From contig CAIIXF020000002.1 of the NCBI GenBank assembly GCA_903813345.2, forward strand, positions 22,024,455 through 22,088,454: a stretch of 64,000 bases of DNA. The letters run 5' to 3'. The position numbers were made by a program, and so were the translations under genes. The notes under the pieces are model-generated. The model saw nothing but the letters and a program-made list of their open reading frames with translations. It searched no databases and had not been told where the DNA came from. Shown piece by piece: positions 34,071 to 44,749 of this stretch (its first letter is position 1; each line of letters starts with the position of its first letter). The DNA comes from Owenia fusiformis (Eukaryota > Annelida > Polychaeta > Sabellida > Oweniidae).

Positions 34071-34600
34071 ACCTGTATTAGCTCCAAATATCTTGCGAAA
34101 GGAGCTTGTTCATATATGAATCATAGAAAACTAGCTATTTAACTATCGATGGCATAGAACACGATGAAGTGTAGTCAAATAATCACAGTAACCGAACAAT
34201 TCTTTTACCCTACTATCATCACACCAAACGAGTGACAACGTGCTTAAGACGAGCTGGGCGTACTACGAACGGAACTGTCGTACTTCAATCCTAGTAGGGA
34301 CGTAATGAATGTACTGCAACTTACTTGGTCTATTTACGATTTTCATGGATGTGCTCGGACAGGAAGGTGATTTAGAATTTTGAATCATTTCAAAATTCGA
34401 TGGGGACCATGCCTTTCTGCAATGACTTGTAGATCGTGTGTCAACGTACTTCAAACGAGATGAGCTACCTACAGTACTAGGGACGCGTTAACGACGTTTT
34501 TCAATCGTATATCGGAGAGTTTAACCTAGTATATACAATCAAAACGTCAACGTACACGCATAAATTGCCCATATACAAATACATGTAGCTTCCTCAGTTA

Positions 34601-34606
34601 AACAGC
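34601..34606. repeat. Left target-site duplication AACAGC
   Basis: Six bases immediately before the left terminus AGTAGATATA. The identical AACAGC follows the right terminus at 39371-39376. Six bases is the duplication size of Polinton/Maverick integration. Confidence 0.8.
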
Positions 34607-34634
34607 AGTAGATATAAAATGTCAGGTATCAGGC

Positions 34635-34653
34635 CGGGGTGGGCGGGGGTGGG
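34635..34653 (+). other. G-quadruplex motif near left terminus
   Basis: GGGGTGGGCGGGGGTGGG has four G-runs of three or more with one-base loops. The exact complement lies at 39324-39341 near the other terminus. Confidence 0.65.
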
Positions 34654-35554
34654 CAGATTTTCTGGATGTTTTAAGGTCACATGACCATGACATCATCCCT
34701 CAAGCCCCATCAAATTAATTTATCTCCTAATCCCCATCCAATTAATTTATCTCCTGCTCATTTGATGGGGCTTTCATCTTAAATGTGTAAAAATGTTAGA
34801 TAAAATGCGCATGACATCATTGTTATCTTAAATGGGTGAGAAATGTATTTCTTGTCTTAAATGGGTGAGAAATGTATTTCTTGGACTGAATGTCTTTAGT
34901 AAAGTACAAAATAAATCCCTTTAATATTATTTTAAATTTGGTCATTAACAGTGTTTACAATTCTACTTTCAATATTAACCCAACATTGAAAAGAATCAAT
35001 AATCCTATTGAGTTGGTCAAACAAATACTGTTCCCATAAAAGGAAAGAGAACTGGATTTTGAATTAAATATGTGTACAGATGAAAAGGTTTATTTATTTA
35101 AGTCCTATATTGAATTGACCATTTGATCTTACTACTCTACTTGATTTCAACAATAATGGTATTTTAATGTAATAATTGAATGTTGACATTTAATTGTGTC
35201 ATCACAATGTTAATCCTTCATATTCTAGAACATCTTTTGTTTACAGTGTTAATCGCCTTTTTCAAAAACAGATTATAGCGATGAGTCATTATTCTGGAAG
35301 GTTCCAGAAGTTTGACAGAAAAATCTATTGAATGTATGTTAAGAATATAAATAATCTTTCAACTTTCTAATCTGGAATGGTCAATAACAACAAGAACTAC
35401 ATTAATTCACGACATCAGTTTCTAAGAATATCACGACATCAGATGTTGATAAGAAGTTGATATTGATGCCACTTGACAATATATATTGAGTGAAATATTC
35501 AAATCTTTATCATTTCAATCCTTATACTTGATATATACACATCAACTAAAAACC

Positions 35555-35929
35555 ATGAAACTAGTACCATATGTAGACAACCCAGAACACTGGTTGAAAC
35601 TTATTAGAGCTGGTAGACAGAATAGATTGAAAGTATCTCAAACAGGAAGAGGGTGTATAGGCATAGATGACATTAAAGAAGATACTAAACCGGTATTAAT
35701 CATATCACCCATGACTGCAGTTGTCGACAGAGCAAAGGCACAATTGAAACGTCAACATGAAGATATGAAACATGAAGAGTATAGACCATCTAAAGAGAAA
35801 CAACAAAACTCTGTAAATATAAAGAAGAAACATCCATTTAAACAGAAAAAACAAAACACTTCGAATACAAGAAAGAAACGGACATTCTTATACAAACCAC
35901 CTGGTATCCCAGCAAGGATGGACGATTAA
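35555..35929 (+). CDS. Small basic protein of the palindromic element, left copy (124 aa)
   Basis: The first ATG in frame is at 35555 (MKLVPYVDNPEHW...). The protein has a short N-terminal region with NPEHWLKLIRAGRQ, a central VLIISPMTAVVDRAKAQLKR segment and a strongly basic Lys/Arg/Gln/Asn-rich C-terminus (KKHPFKQKKQ, RKKRTF). No membrane segment, signal peptide or enzyme motif is visible. The same protein, identical in every residue, is encoded head-on at 38048-38422. Purifying selection or very recent duplication would explain that. A nucleic-acid-binding or virion-core-like role in the Polinton context is a guess from composition only. Confidence 0.7.
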   Translation: MKLVPYVDNPEHWLKLIRAGRQNRLKVSQTGRGCIGIDDIKEDTKPVLIISPMTAVVDRAKAQLKRQHEDMKHEEYRPSKEKQQNSVNIKKKHPFKQKKQNTSNTRKKRTFLYKPPGIPARMDD

Positions 35930-36031
35930 AGTTATTTGTATATAATACTGAACGATATGAATAAAAATAAATAACTAAAGTTTCAAATGTTGTTGCTATT
36001 TACAGTCATTTACAAATGGTTTGAATATGTA

Positions 36032-36232
36032 TGAGCATTAGTTAGCATTACCTCATTAGCATCTGTTAGCATTATCATTAGCATATGTTAGCATCTGTAA
36101 GCATTATCATGAGTATCTGTTAGCATTACCATTAGCATATGTTAGCATCTGTTAGCATTACCATTAGCATATGTTAGCATCTGTTAGCATTACATCATTA
36201 GCATATGTTAGCATTATTTAGCATTAGTTTTA
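36032..36232 (+). repeat. TTAGCAT-type array, left arm
   Basis: Repeats of GTTAGCATCTG, CATTAGCATAT and TTAGCATTACC. Mirrored at 37746-37948. Confidence 0.8.
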
Positions 36233-36837
36233 CAAATGTTCACTGATGTTCACAAATGTTCACTGATGTTCACAAATGTTCAAAAATGTTCACTAGTATT
36301 GTTCACAAATGTTCACTGATGTTCACAAATGTTCACTAGTATTGTTCACAAATATTCACTGATGTTCACAAATGTTCAAAAATGTTCACTAGTATTGTTC
36401 ACAAATGTTCACTAGTATTGTTCACAAATGTTCACTGATGTTCACAAATGTTCACTAGTATTGTTCACAAATGTTCACTAGTATTGTTCACAAATGTTCA
36501 CTGATGTTCACTAGTATTGTTCACTGATGTTCACATATGTTCAAAAATGTTCACTAGTATTGTTCACTGATGTTCACAAATGTTCAAAAATGTTCACTAG
36601 TATTGTTCACAAATGTTCACTGATGTTCACAAATGTTCACTAGTATTGTTAACAAATGTTCACTGATGTTCACTAGTATTGTTCACAAATGTTCACTAGT
36701 ATTGTTCACAAATGTTCACTAGTATTGTTCACTGATGTTCACTGATGTTCACAAATGTTCACTAGTATTGTTCACAAATGTTCACTGATGTTCACAAATG
36801 TTCACAAATGTTCACTGATGTTCACAAATGTTCACAG
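36233..36837 (+). repeat. TGTTCAC-type satellite, left arm
   Basis: About fifty 11-14-base modules of three kinds: TGTTCACAAA, TGTTCACTGA and TGTTCACTAGTAT. They alternate irregularly. The matching array of the other arm is roughly 200 bases longer. Confidence 0.85.
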
Positions 36838-36936
36838 GGAATGAGGAGGAGGAGGAGGAGGGGATGAGGAGGAGGGAATGAGGAGGATGGAATGAGGAGG
36901 AGGATTAGGAGGGAATGAGGAGGAGGAGGAGAGGGA
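36838..36936 (+). repeat. Polypurine (GGA/GAGGA) centre of the palindrome
   Basis: About 99 bases of nearly pure G and A on the plus strand with GGAGGA and GGGAATGA motifs. It is the only part without a mirrored partner and would form the loop of the hairpin. Confidence 0.8.
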
Positions 36937-37745
36937 TTTGTGAACATCAGTGAACATTTGTGAACATTTGTGAACATCAGTGAACATTTGTGAACAATAC
37001 TAGTGAACATTTGTGAACATCAGTGAACATTTGTGAACATCAGTGAACAATACTAGTGAACATCAGTGAACATTTGTGAACAATACTAGTGAACATTTGT
37101 GAACATCAGTGAACATTTGTGAACAATACTAGTGAACATTTGTGAACATCAGTGAACATTTGTGAACAATACTAGTGAACATTTTTGAACATTTGTGAAC
37201 ATCAGTGAACATTTGTGAACAATACTAGTGAACATTTTTGAACATATGTGAACATCAGTGAATATCAGTGAACAATACTAGTGAACATCAGTGAACATTT
37301 GTGAACAATACTAGTGAACATTTGTGAACAATACTAGTGAACATTTGTGAACATCAGTGAACATTTGTGAACAATACTAGTGAACATTTGTGAACAATAC
37401 TAGTGAACATTTTTGAACATATGTGAACATCAGTGAATATCAGTGAACAATACTAGTGAACATCAGTGAACATTTGTGAACAATACTAGTGAACATTTGT
37501 GAACAATACTAGTGAACATTTGTGAACATCAGTGAACATTTGTGAACAATACTAGTGAACATTTGTGAACATTTGTGAACAATACTAGTGAACATTTTTG
37601 AACATTTGTGAACATCAGTGAATATTTGTGAACAATACTAGTGAACATTTGTGAACATCAGTGAACATTTGTGAACAATACTAGTGAACATTTTTGAACA
37701 TTTGTGAACATCAGTGAACATTTGTGAACATCAGTGAACATTTGT
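36937..37745 (-). repeat. TGTTCAC-type satellite, right arm
   Basis: Inverted counterpart of the left array. About 809 bases versus 605, with a different module order, so the arrays have changed length independently. Confidence 0.85.
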
Positions 37746-37948
37746 AAAACTAATGCTAAATAATGCTAACATATGCTAATGATGTAATGCTAACAGATGC
37801 TAACATATGCTAATGGTAATGCTAACAGATGCTAACATATGCTAATGGTAATGCTAACAGATACTCATGATAATGCTTACAGATGCTAACATATGCTAAT
37901 GATAATGCTAACAGATGCTAATGAGGTAATGCTAACTAATGCTCATAC
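37746..37948 (-). repeat. TTAGCAT-type array, right arm
   Basis: Inverted copy of 36032-36232 with the same module order. Confidence 0.8.
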
Positions 37949-38047
37949 ATATTCAAACCATTTGTAAATGACTGTAAATAGCAACAACATTTGAAACTTT
38001 AGTTATTTATTTTTATTCATATCGTTCAGTATTATATACAAATAACT

Positions 38048-38422
38048 TTAATCGTCCATCCTTGCTGGGATACCAGGTGGTTTGTATAAGAATGTCCGTT
38101 TCTTTCTTGTATTCGAAGTGTTTTGTTTTTTCTGTTTAAATGGATGTTTCTTCTTTATATTTACAGAGTTTTGTTGTTTCTCTTTAGATGGTCTATACTC
38201 TTCATGTTTCATATCTTCATGTTGACGTTTCAATTGTGCCTTTGCTCTGTCGACAACTGCAGTCATGGGTGATATGATTAATACCGGTTTAGTATCTTCT
38301 TTAATGTCATCTATGCCTATACACCCTCTTCCTGTTTGAGATACTTTCAATCTATTCTGTCTACCAGCTCTAATAAGTTTCAACCAGTGTTCTGGGTTGT
38401 CTACATATGGTACTAGTTTCAT
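38048..38422 (-). CDS. Small basic protein of the palindromic element, right copy (124 aa)
   Basis: Exact inverted counterpart of 35555-35929, with ATG at 38422 and stop at 38048. All 124 residues match the left copy. The two genes point towards the centre of the palindrome, so transcripts would run into the repeat arrays and could anneal to each other there. Confidence 0.7.
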   Translation of the reverse strand: MKLVPYVDNPEHWLKLIRAGRQNRLKVSQTGRGCIGIDDIKEDTKPVLIISPMTAVVDRAKAQLKRQHEDMKHEEYRPSKEKQQNSVNIKKKHPFKQKKQNTSNTRKKRTFLYKPPGIPARMDD

Positions 38423-39370
38423 GGTTTTTAGTTGATGTGTATATATCAAGTATAAGGATTGAAATGATAAAGATTTGAATATTTCACTCAATATATATTG
38501 TCAAGTGGCATCAATATCAACTTCTTATCAACATCTGATGTCGTGATATTCTTAGAAACTGATGTCGTGAATTAATGTAGTTCTTGTTGTTATTGACCAT
38601 TCCAGATTAGAAAGTTGAAAGATTATTTATATTCTTAACATACATTCAATAGATTTTTCTGTCAAACTTCTGGAACCTTCCAGAATAATGACTCATCGCT
38701 ATAATCTGTTTTTGAAAAAGGCGATTAACACTGTAAACAAAAGATGTTCTAGAATATGAAGGATTAACATTGTGATGACACAATTAAATGTCAACATTCA
38801 ATTATTACATTAAAAGACCATTATTGTTGAAATCAAGTAGAGTAGTAAGATCAAATGGTCAATTCAATATAGGACTTAAATAAATAAACCTTTTCATCTG
38901 TACACATATTTAATTCAAAATCCAGTTCTCTTTCCTTTTATGGGAACAGTATTTGTTTGACCAACTCAATAGGATTATTGATTCTTTTCAATGTTGGGTT
39001 AATATTGAAAGTAGAATTGTAAACACTGTTAATGACCAAATTTAAAATAATATTAAAGGGATTTATTTTGTACTTTACTAAAGACATTCAGTCCAAGAAA
39101 TACATTTCTCACCCATTTAAGACAAGAAATACATTTCTCACCCATTTAAGATAACAATGATGTCATGCGCATTTTATCTAACATTTTTACGCATTTAAGA
39201 TGAAAGCCCCATCAAATGAGCAGGAGATAAATTAATTGGATGGGGATTAGGAGATAAATTAATTTGATGGGGCTTGAGGGATGATGTCATGGTCATGTGA
39301 CCTTAAAACATCCAGAAAATCTGCCCACCCCCGCCCACCCCGGCCTGATACCTGACATTTTATATCTACT

Positions 39371-39376
39371 AACAGC
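39371..39376. repeat. Right target-site duplication AACAGC
   Basis: Matches 34601-34606 exactly and directly abuts the terminus TATATCTACT. Confidence 0.8.
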
Positions 39377-40510
39377 CGTTCGGGCTTCAGTGTTTGTTTA
39401 AACTACACCGCAGTATGTGATATGCAGCCCCGGTATGTAGCATGTACATGTAATACGCCATTGGTAGTTCTATAGTTGGTTTTCTGATACATATTTCAAT
39501 CAAGCTCGTTTGGTAAGATAGTCGGAGCTAAAACATGCATGACATACAATACAGTACATGTACATCATCTTCTTTAGAAAGAATTTTACTATATATCGAA
39601 ATCAAAATTACTAGTCTAGTATGGCAATAGACACGAGTATAATGATTTCCGTTGAAACCAACGTGAAACTTAGAATTTCGCGTTCTAAACACGAAACTCA
39701 GAAGCTTAACGTGTATCTGAAGGTTGCGTTGTGAAAAAAATTGCAAGCTTAAACCAGAGACATATAAAACATATGTGGCTCTACTAAACTCTTCATTAAC
39801 TGCATGCAATACGTCTACACATCGACATGGTGCGACCTGAACGAACTGGGACGTACATGTATTGAAGACTGTTTATGAACGAAGTAGCTGATTGTATTTA
39901 GACATATTTCCCGACCACAGTCAGATTGAGCCCGTTTAATGGCTTTTTGTAGGACTGGAAAGAACGGTTGAGAAGTAGTTTGGTGTGATAAGGGGCGGGT
40001 TAGTGAGAAAACGACATGCATTTGTATTACCTTCTTCTAAGGCCATTGTATCGTGGCCAAGTATTGGCTTGAGACTCGAGTAACATTTGTATATGGGCGA
40101 TTTATACACATAGCTTACCGTTTCGATTTTGATTTTATATGCAAGCTTAAATAATTTTTTTTGTATTATAGAGTTGGCAGTTTCATGTAAATAGCAACCC
40201 GGTACCATCCCTGAAAATCTGAAATCCATCACAAAACAGCATTCATAGGGTGCTATAAAAACACAGAAAATTATCATGTGCATGTATATATTTAAATTTC
40301 ACACACTCAGTGCAAAGAAAAATGTACAGCAATAAATAAATTATAGATAAATATTTAGGCTATTGAACTCGTATTAAAAGGAAGTATGAGGGAGGACAAT
40401 AAAGTTGACCCACTGACTTCAAGTCTACGATTCCCCCACGTGCACATAAGTACAGTGTAGACTCACATTATATGTTAACCTCTTGTTCAAACAAACACAA
40501 ACAAGTATAT

Positions 40511-42193
40511 TCAACAATAGCAACTATGGAGATATTGTTTTAACTGTCCTGGTAGTGGTATCTGGTCTATCAGCTTGTAGTTTTGTTTAAGATGCTGCCT
40601 TATGCTGAACTTAACTAAATGCTTCAGAGACCTAACCTTGGGCCTCATCAACTCTTCGACGACATCCCTATATTCCACCAAGGCCTGTTCATTTGATGTA
40701 TATGTATCATACAGACACACAGTGATTGGTGAAGTTACATGAGAGCCACCAATATCCAATTTACATATCAGATCCTCAGACATAAAATCAAGGATAGATT
40801 GAAGGAAGACTTTTGGAAGTCCCTGAGACCAAGCTCGTTCAAATGGATACTCTTCAGCATAGCCGACTAGGTTAGGATCTGCCCCATTTATTAGAAATAG
40901 CTCTAATAGGGATATCGCAGCAACAGGATCCTCAGTGTAAACATCTGGGAGGCGAGTAATGAGGTGAGATAATGCTCCCATGTAGCTGTATTGAAAAAGT
41001 CGCACGTTTGGATCGGCACCATGATGTAGCAATATTTCAAAACACTGATGGACGGATTTCAATACAGAGCTGTTGGATGTTTCAAACTCAAACACTAATT
41101 CATGCAAGAGTGACTTAGTAACGGATCCTTCTTGATCTTCAAGCGCAAATTCTGCTCCATTGACTAAAAGGTACTCAATACTATCTAGTATCTGTGATCT
41201 TAACTCAGGAATGTTAACGTCTGGTGCCATTGACAACAGTTCAATTAAACCTTTTTCATTGACGCAAGTCATGGCAGCAAGTTCCAAAGGTGAGAAGCCA
41301 ATACTGTTTAGTGCACTCACATTGATTCCACTCTCTACGAGTAACCATACAAGTTTGATCCAATCTTTACATGGTTTTGCATAGAAATGCATCAATGTGT
41401 GCAACGCATTGTTTTTGTACCCATCTAATGCATTAACATTGGCACCTGCATCCAACAGCATAGTGATACACTCAACACTGTTTGCCCAAGCTGCTATATG
41501 GATGGGACTGTTTGATAGACTGTCTTTCAAATCCATGCCTTTTCCATAACATGCTTGTCTACATTCAATCAAGAACTTCAAGCAGTCTGCATTTCCAAGA
41601 AAGCATGCCCTATGGATGGAACTGAAGTTCGAATCATACTCCGGATTGATGTAAAATGTTGGAAATGATTTAGATGATTCCAGTACATGAATTGTTGTTG
41701 GTTCCAATAGATACAAAACACACTCAAGTTGTTTTCCATATATGGCAACATCTAGAGGAGTCAATTTATTGTTGAATGAGGGTATCACAATATGACAATA
41801 AGCGCGACAGTATCTCATAATTGACTCCCTATTTATGTGTACATTCCTTTCTTCAATGAAATATTTCACAATGGCTAACGCACCCACGTAACAGGCAAGA
41901 TGTATAGGCTCATTGATTCCAGTATGTGCGCTTCGATTAAGTTGTTCATCCCATTCACATAAAAATCTAACAGCTTCAGCGTGTTTATGAATAACTGCAT
42001 GCTGAAGAATATTCAAATCAGTCACTTCATCCTCCCAGCTTCTCAATTCTTGACGGAATGCAAGAGAATCAGTGAACATGGTTTCAATATCTTCCAATGG
42101 CTCATTGTCACTAATAGCAACTGCAATACTATTTATGATGGCAAGGCTCAGCTCTGAGATTCGTGATTTTGCTTCAATTGTTGATGACGCCAT
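40511..42193 (-). CDS. Ankyrin repeat and SOCS box (ASB-like) protein, 560 aa
   Basis: One uninterrupted coding exon. Roughly residues 60-450 contain ankyrin repeats, for example NSPIHIAAWANSVECITMLL followed by DAGANVNALDG, and LLHHGADPNVR and FLINGADPNLVG. The last 44 residues form a SOCS box with a BC-box-like SLKHLVKFSI and a Cul5-box IPLPGQLKQYL. By family knowledge such proteins are substrate receptors of cullin-5/Elongin B-C ubiquitin ligases. The substrate is unknown. The ATG at 42193 is preceded by ACGAAAAATGG and lies 18 bases from a good 3' splice site (CCCTTTTTGCAG at 42212), so the 5' UTR is probably spliced. Which ASB subfamily it belongs to cannot be decided by eye. Confidence 0.9.
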   Translation of the reverse strand: MASSTIEAKSRISELSLAIINSIAVAISDNEPLEDIETMFTDSLAFRQELRSWEDEVTDLNILQHAVIHKHAEAVRFLCEWDEQLNRSAHTGINEPIHLACYVGALAIVKYFIEERNVHINRESIMRYCRAYCHIVIPSFNNKLTPLDVAIYGKQLECVLYLLEPTTIHVLESSKSFPTFYINPEYDSNFSSIHRACFLGNADCLKFLIECRQACYGKGMDLKDSLSNSPIHIAAWANSVECITMLLDAGANVNALDGYKNNALHTLMHFYAKPCKDWIKLVWLLVESGINVSALNSIGFSPLELAAMTCVNEKGLIELLSMAPDVNIPELRSQILDSIEYLLVNGAEFALEDQEGSVTKSLLHELVFEFETSNSSVLKSVHQCFEILLHHGADPNVRLFQYSYMGALSHLITRLPDVYTEDPVAAISLLELFLINGADPNLVGYAEEYPFERAWSQGLPKVFLQSILDFMSEDLICKLDIGGSHVTSPITVCLYDTYTSNEQALVEYRDVVEELMRPKVRSLKHLVKFSIRQHLKQNYKLIDQIPLPGQLKQYLHSCYC

Positions 42194-42211
42194 TTTTCGT
42201 GATCAGCATCA

Positions 42212-42540
42212 CTGCAAAAAGGGATTATAGAGTAGAATGATTGATGTTCATTTTGCTATTCAAGAAAATTAATATGGATTGAAATAATACATGAAAATGT
42301 CAACAAAAGACAAAACAAAAAATTCAAAATAAAAAAAAGAAATTTACCTATAAAAATTGGTGGAAAAGAAACCTCTTGTCGTAATTCAAATCAGTATTAT
42401 ACAATTCTTCATAGCATTTTACACTTACACTTGGAATAAGTGTTTTCATTTTGAGAGTACTGGCTTCATTTAACACTAAAATATCACATTTTGTGGAAAA
42501 TTATAAAACTTTCGCTGCCATGTTGTTTTCACTGGACTCC
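42212..42540 (-). promoter_or_regulatory. Probable 5'-UTR intron and upstream exon of the ASB-like gene
   Basis: Acceptor CCCTTTTTGCAG ends at 42212. A consensus donor CAAGT|GTAAGTGT lies at 42428. The inferred noncoding exon (about 42429-42540) contains ACAACATGGCAGC, a YY1-like element with a six-codon upstream ORF. Transcription start not determined. Confidence 0.5.
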
Positions 42541-43241
42541 GAAATAACCATATTGGTATGATATAATTTCCTCAAGAAAAAAGCCTTGTTATTCTTAACA
42601 TATAAACATAAACTGAAAGTAACTTACTCCTTGTATATTACTTCGAATAAATTTGATCATAATGAATAAATGTGCTTTATGAGTAGTTAAAATTTCATTT
42701 GAATTAATACCACATTGGTCTCTTGTGCACCGGACGAAAGAGATGTCATATTCCCGGGGATTTTGGCGAGTATTTAATTAGGCGATTCTTTAATTTGCAA
42801 AACTTGCCATATTTAAACGCTCAATAAGCATGAGCTTATCCAAAATCCAGTAATACATACAACTGGTCCAATAACACAACATAGTATGTGGAAGTATATG
42901 TAGCTTAAGCTTATCATTTAACAGTTTAATGATTCTGTTTGCATCCGGCATCTAAGCAGCGCAATAACATTGATGGAAACATGTCTTCATATTATAACAG
43001 GGCGAAAAAAACACGCACAAAATATTTCGTGAATGTTTGGATGTACATATTGTAAAAATTATTTGCCAGAAGTATATTTGTATCGTTCATAAAAGAATTT
43101 GCACTGGAGAAAGACCATTAAATACAGTGATTGAAAATAAAGTTAAATTCGTGCATCCTCAAAGAACAATAAACCAATAACTGGATGCACGAATAAGCTC
43201 ATTTATTGTCGTATATATTGTTCCTTTTGAATATTGTACAA

Positions 43242-43688
43242 CAGAACCTGTCTTGGTGGAACATCTTTGGTAACTCTAAAATGTGTTCCACTTGAGAGGT
43301 GTTCCGCTTATCGAGGTTCATTTAAGTGATATTCCTTGCCAGGCTGTCTCTCCTTAAACTATAACCATTAAATCATGACACAATTTTGAAAAATGAAGTG
43401 CTCCCATCTTATGACATTTCACGTCAGGAGTGATGTCATCGACCCCAACTTTGCAAAATAGCATTAGATAACAAGCTATTAAGAATTACAAAACCAGTTG
43501 AATATTCTTATTCAATTTTGTCTATGATTTAATTCTTTTGAAAATCCGGAAAGTATATATACATGTATTATTATAGGTACTGGCAAATGATCTGGCAAGA
43601 AACATCCCTTTAATATTAAGTCAGTTAGTCTTGGAACGTCTGAAAAGTATTTTACTCCTAGAGGCGTTTCATTTTAATTATTTCACTG
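43242..43688. mobile_element. pogo/Tigger-like MITE, about 447 bp
   Basis: Starts CAGAACCTGTCTTGGTGGAA and ends TTTCACTG before TA. The interior GGTAACTCTAAAATGTGTTC resembles the element at 25502. Confidence 0.55.
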
Positions 43689-44098
43689 TATTTTTTTAAT
43701 AAAATTGCTATTTGATAATGTTCTAGTTTCTCTATTCCTCGCTGTTTTCTGTCGTTTCCACCTCATTTCTGAATGTTAAATTATATTTGTTATATATTTT
43801 ATAAATCTTATACAGTTTTAAAAAAACTAAACGAACTTAAAATCTCTTTCTTTCGCCAAATGTAATTTTACGATTTTGAACATACATGTACGCTAAGGTT
43901 GTCATAGTAGAGAGTAATTTGCCTGATTTGCAGGATGTACCAGGTACATACACGTATGTTGGTTTGAATATCGACGTTCCAAAATTGGTCCACTCCATCT
44001 ACCTTAAGAAAATATGATAACATGTGCTACTTGGCATTTGAAGGTCAATGTTGTTTCATTGCCAATAACTAAAAAAACACGTTTTATTCTCAATGATT

Positions 44099-44184
44099 AT
44101 GGATCAGAAAACCCGGTTGCCAGTCAAGCAATGGACTGACTGCCAATCTGGCAAATTGTGGCAACCATGTTTTCAGATTAAGTG
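44099..44184. repeat. Imperfect hairpin, MITE-like
   Basis: ATCAGAAAACCCGGTTGCCA pairs with TGGCAACCATGTTTTCAGAT around TGGACTGACTGCCA. Confidence 0.45.
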
Positions 44185-44749
44185 TACACGGACGCTATTT
44201 TGCCACTTTTCAATTTGGCAAATTCTAAGTCAATATCAGTACCATTACTTTGTGGTTCGTCAATCTTGATCACGTTTTAGTTAAAATGAATCAATTTTAT
44301 CAGGTCAATACAAATTTAATTGCTGCATGGAAGCAATGGCAAATTGTCCATTTCTCTAAGAGCACTCAATAAAATGGATGCTATGTTACCAAAGTGGTTA
44401 CAACACAGCGTTGTTAAATTGACATCTCTAGTCTTACATGTATTGGAACTGAAGGTTGAAAATGTAACATTGAAAAAACTAACCTATGTGCCTATCAAAA
44501 CGTAATAATTTGTATTTCATTCCATGTTGATATACATTAAGTTTTTCTTTGAATTATACAAGTATATGGCAATAATTTTAAATCATAATACAGACAAAAC
44601 ATATCAGATCAAAGTAGTTGACGCAGTATTCTAAATTCCAACATTGTATATACATGAACAATATACCCTAGCTACGATATATTCACTCAGACATATTCCA
44701 GGATGAAAAATACTGAATCTAATCATATGGCTCCCTTTAGCCCTACTCA

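Larger units (their letters stand above)
34607..39370. mobile_element. Palindromic Polinton/Maverick-like element with duplicated gene
   Basis: The two halves are near-identical inverted arms (34607-36837 and 36937-39370). Only two mismatches were noticed in the parts of the unique sequence compared by eye. Termini are AGTAGATATA...TATATCTACT, flanked by AACAGC. Each arm has, from outside in: a G-rich subterminal tract, about 900 bases of AT-rich sequence, a 124-aa gene, a TTAGCAT-type array and a TGTTCAC-type array. The arms meet at a 99-base GA-rich spacer. 5'-AG ends, long TIRs and a 6-bp duplication are the published hallmarks of Polintons. However, no polymerase, integrase, protease, ATPase or capsid gene is present. 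I infer a defective, palindromised derivative mobilised in trans. Other superfamilies are not excluded. Confidence 0.7.
34512..39795. mobile_element. Harbinger-like element nested in FB-a copy 3 (tentative)
   Basis: GAGAGTTTAACC...ATACAATCAAAACG near 34515 matches the left end and interior of the MITE at 8411. GTGAAAAAAATTGCAAGCTTA near 39740 matches its right interior, and TAAACTCTTC ends near 39792. The palindromic element 34607-39370 is inserted into it. Confidence 0.4.
34208..40000. mobile_element. Foldback element FB-a copy 3, split by younger insertions
   Basis: The left part 34208-34510 (CCCTACTATCATCACACC, then right-arm type sequence) and the right part 39800-40000 (ending GGTGTGATAAGGGGCGGGT) are the two halves of one FB-a copy. 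Flanks are TA (34206-34207 and 40001-40002). The 5.3 kb between is later inserted DNA. Confidence 0.65.
42541..44749. other. Intergenic region between the ASB-like and zinc-finger genes
   Basis: Contains a pogo-like MITE (43242-43688) and a hairpin (44099-44184). No other coding sequence is supported. Both host genes are on the minus strand, so this holds the ASB promoter side and the zinc-finger 3' end. Confidence 0.55.

Noticed and set aside
35486-35554. 23 extra N-terminal residues of the basic protein
   Set aside because: The frame opens with a TTG codon there; the first ATG is 35555 (38422 in the other arm).
36233-37745. CRISPR or telomere-like array
   Set aside because: Irregular mixture of TGTTCAC modules with no spacers and no TTAGGG; it is a satellite inside a mobile element.
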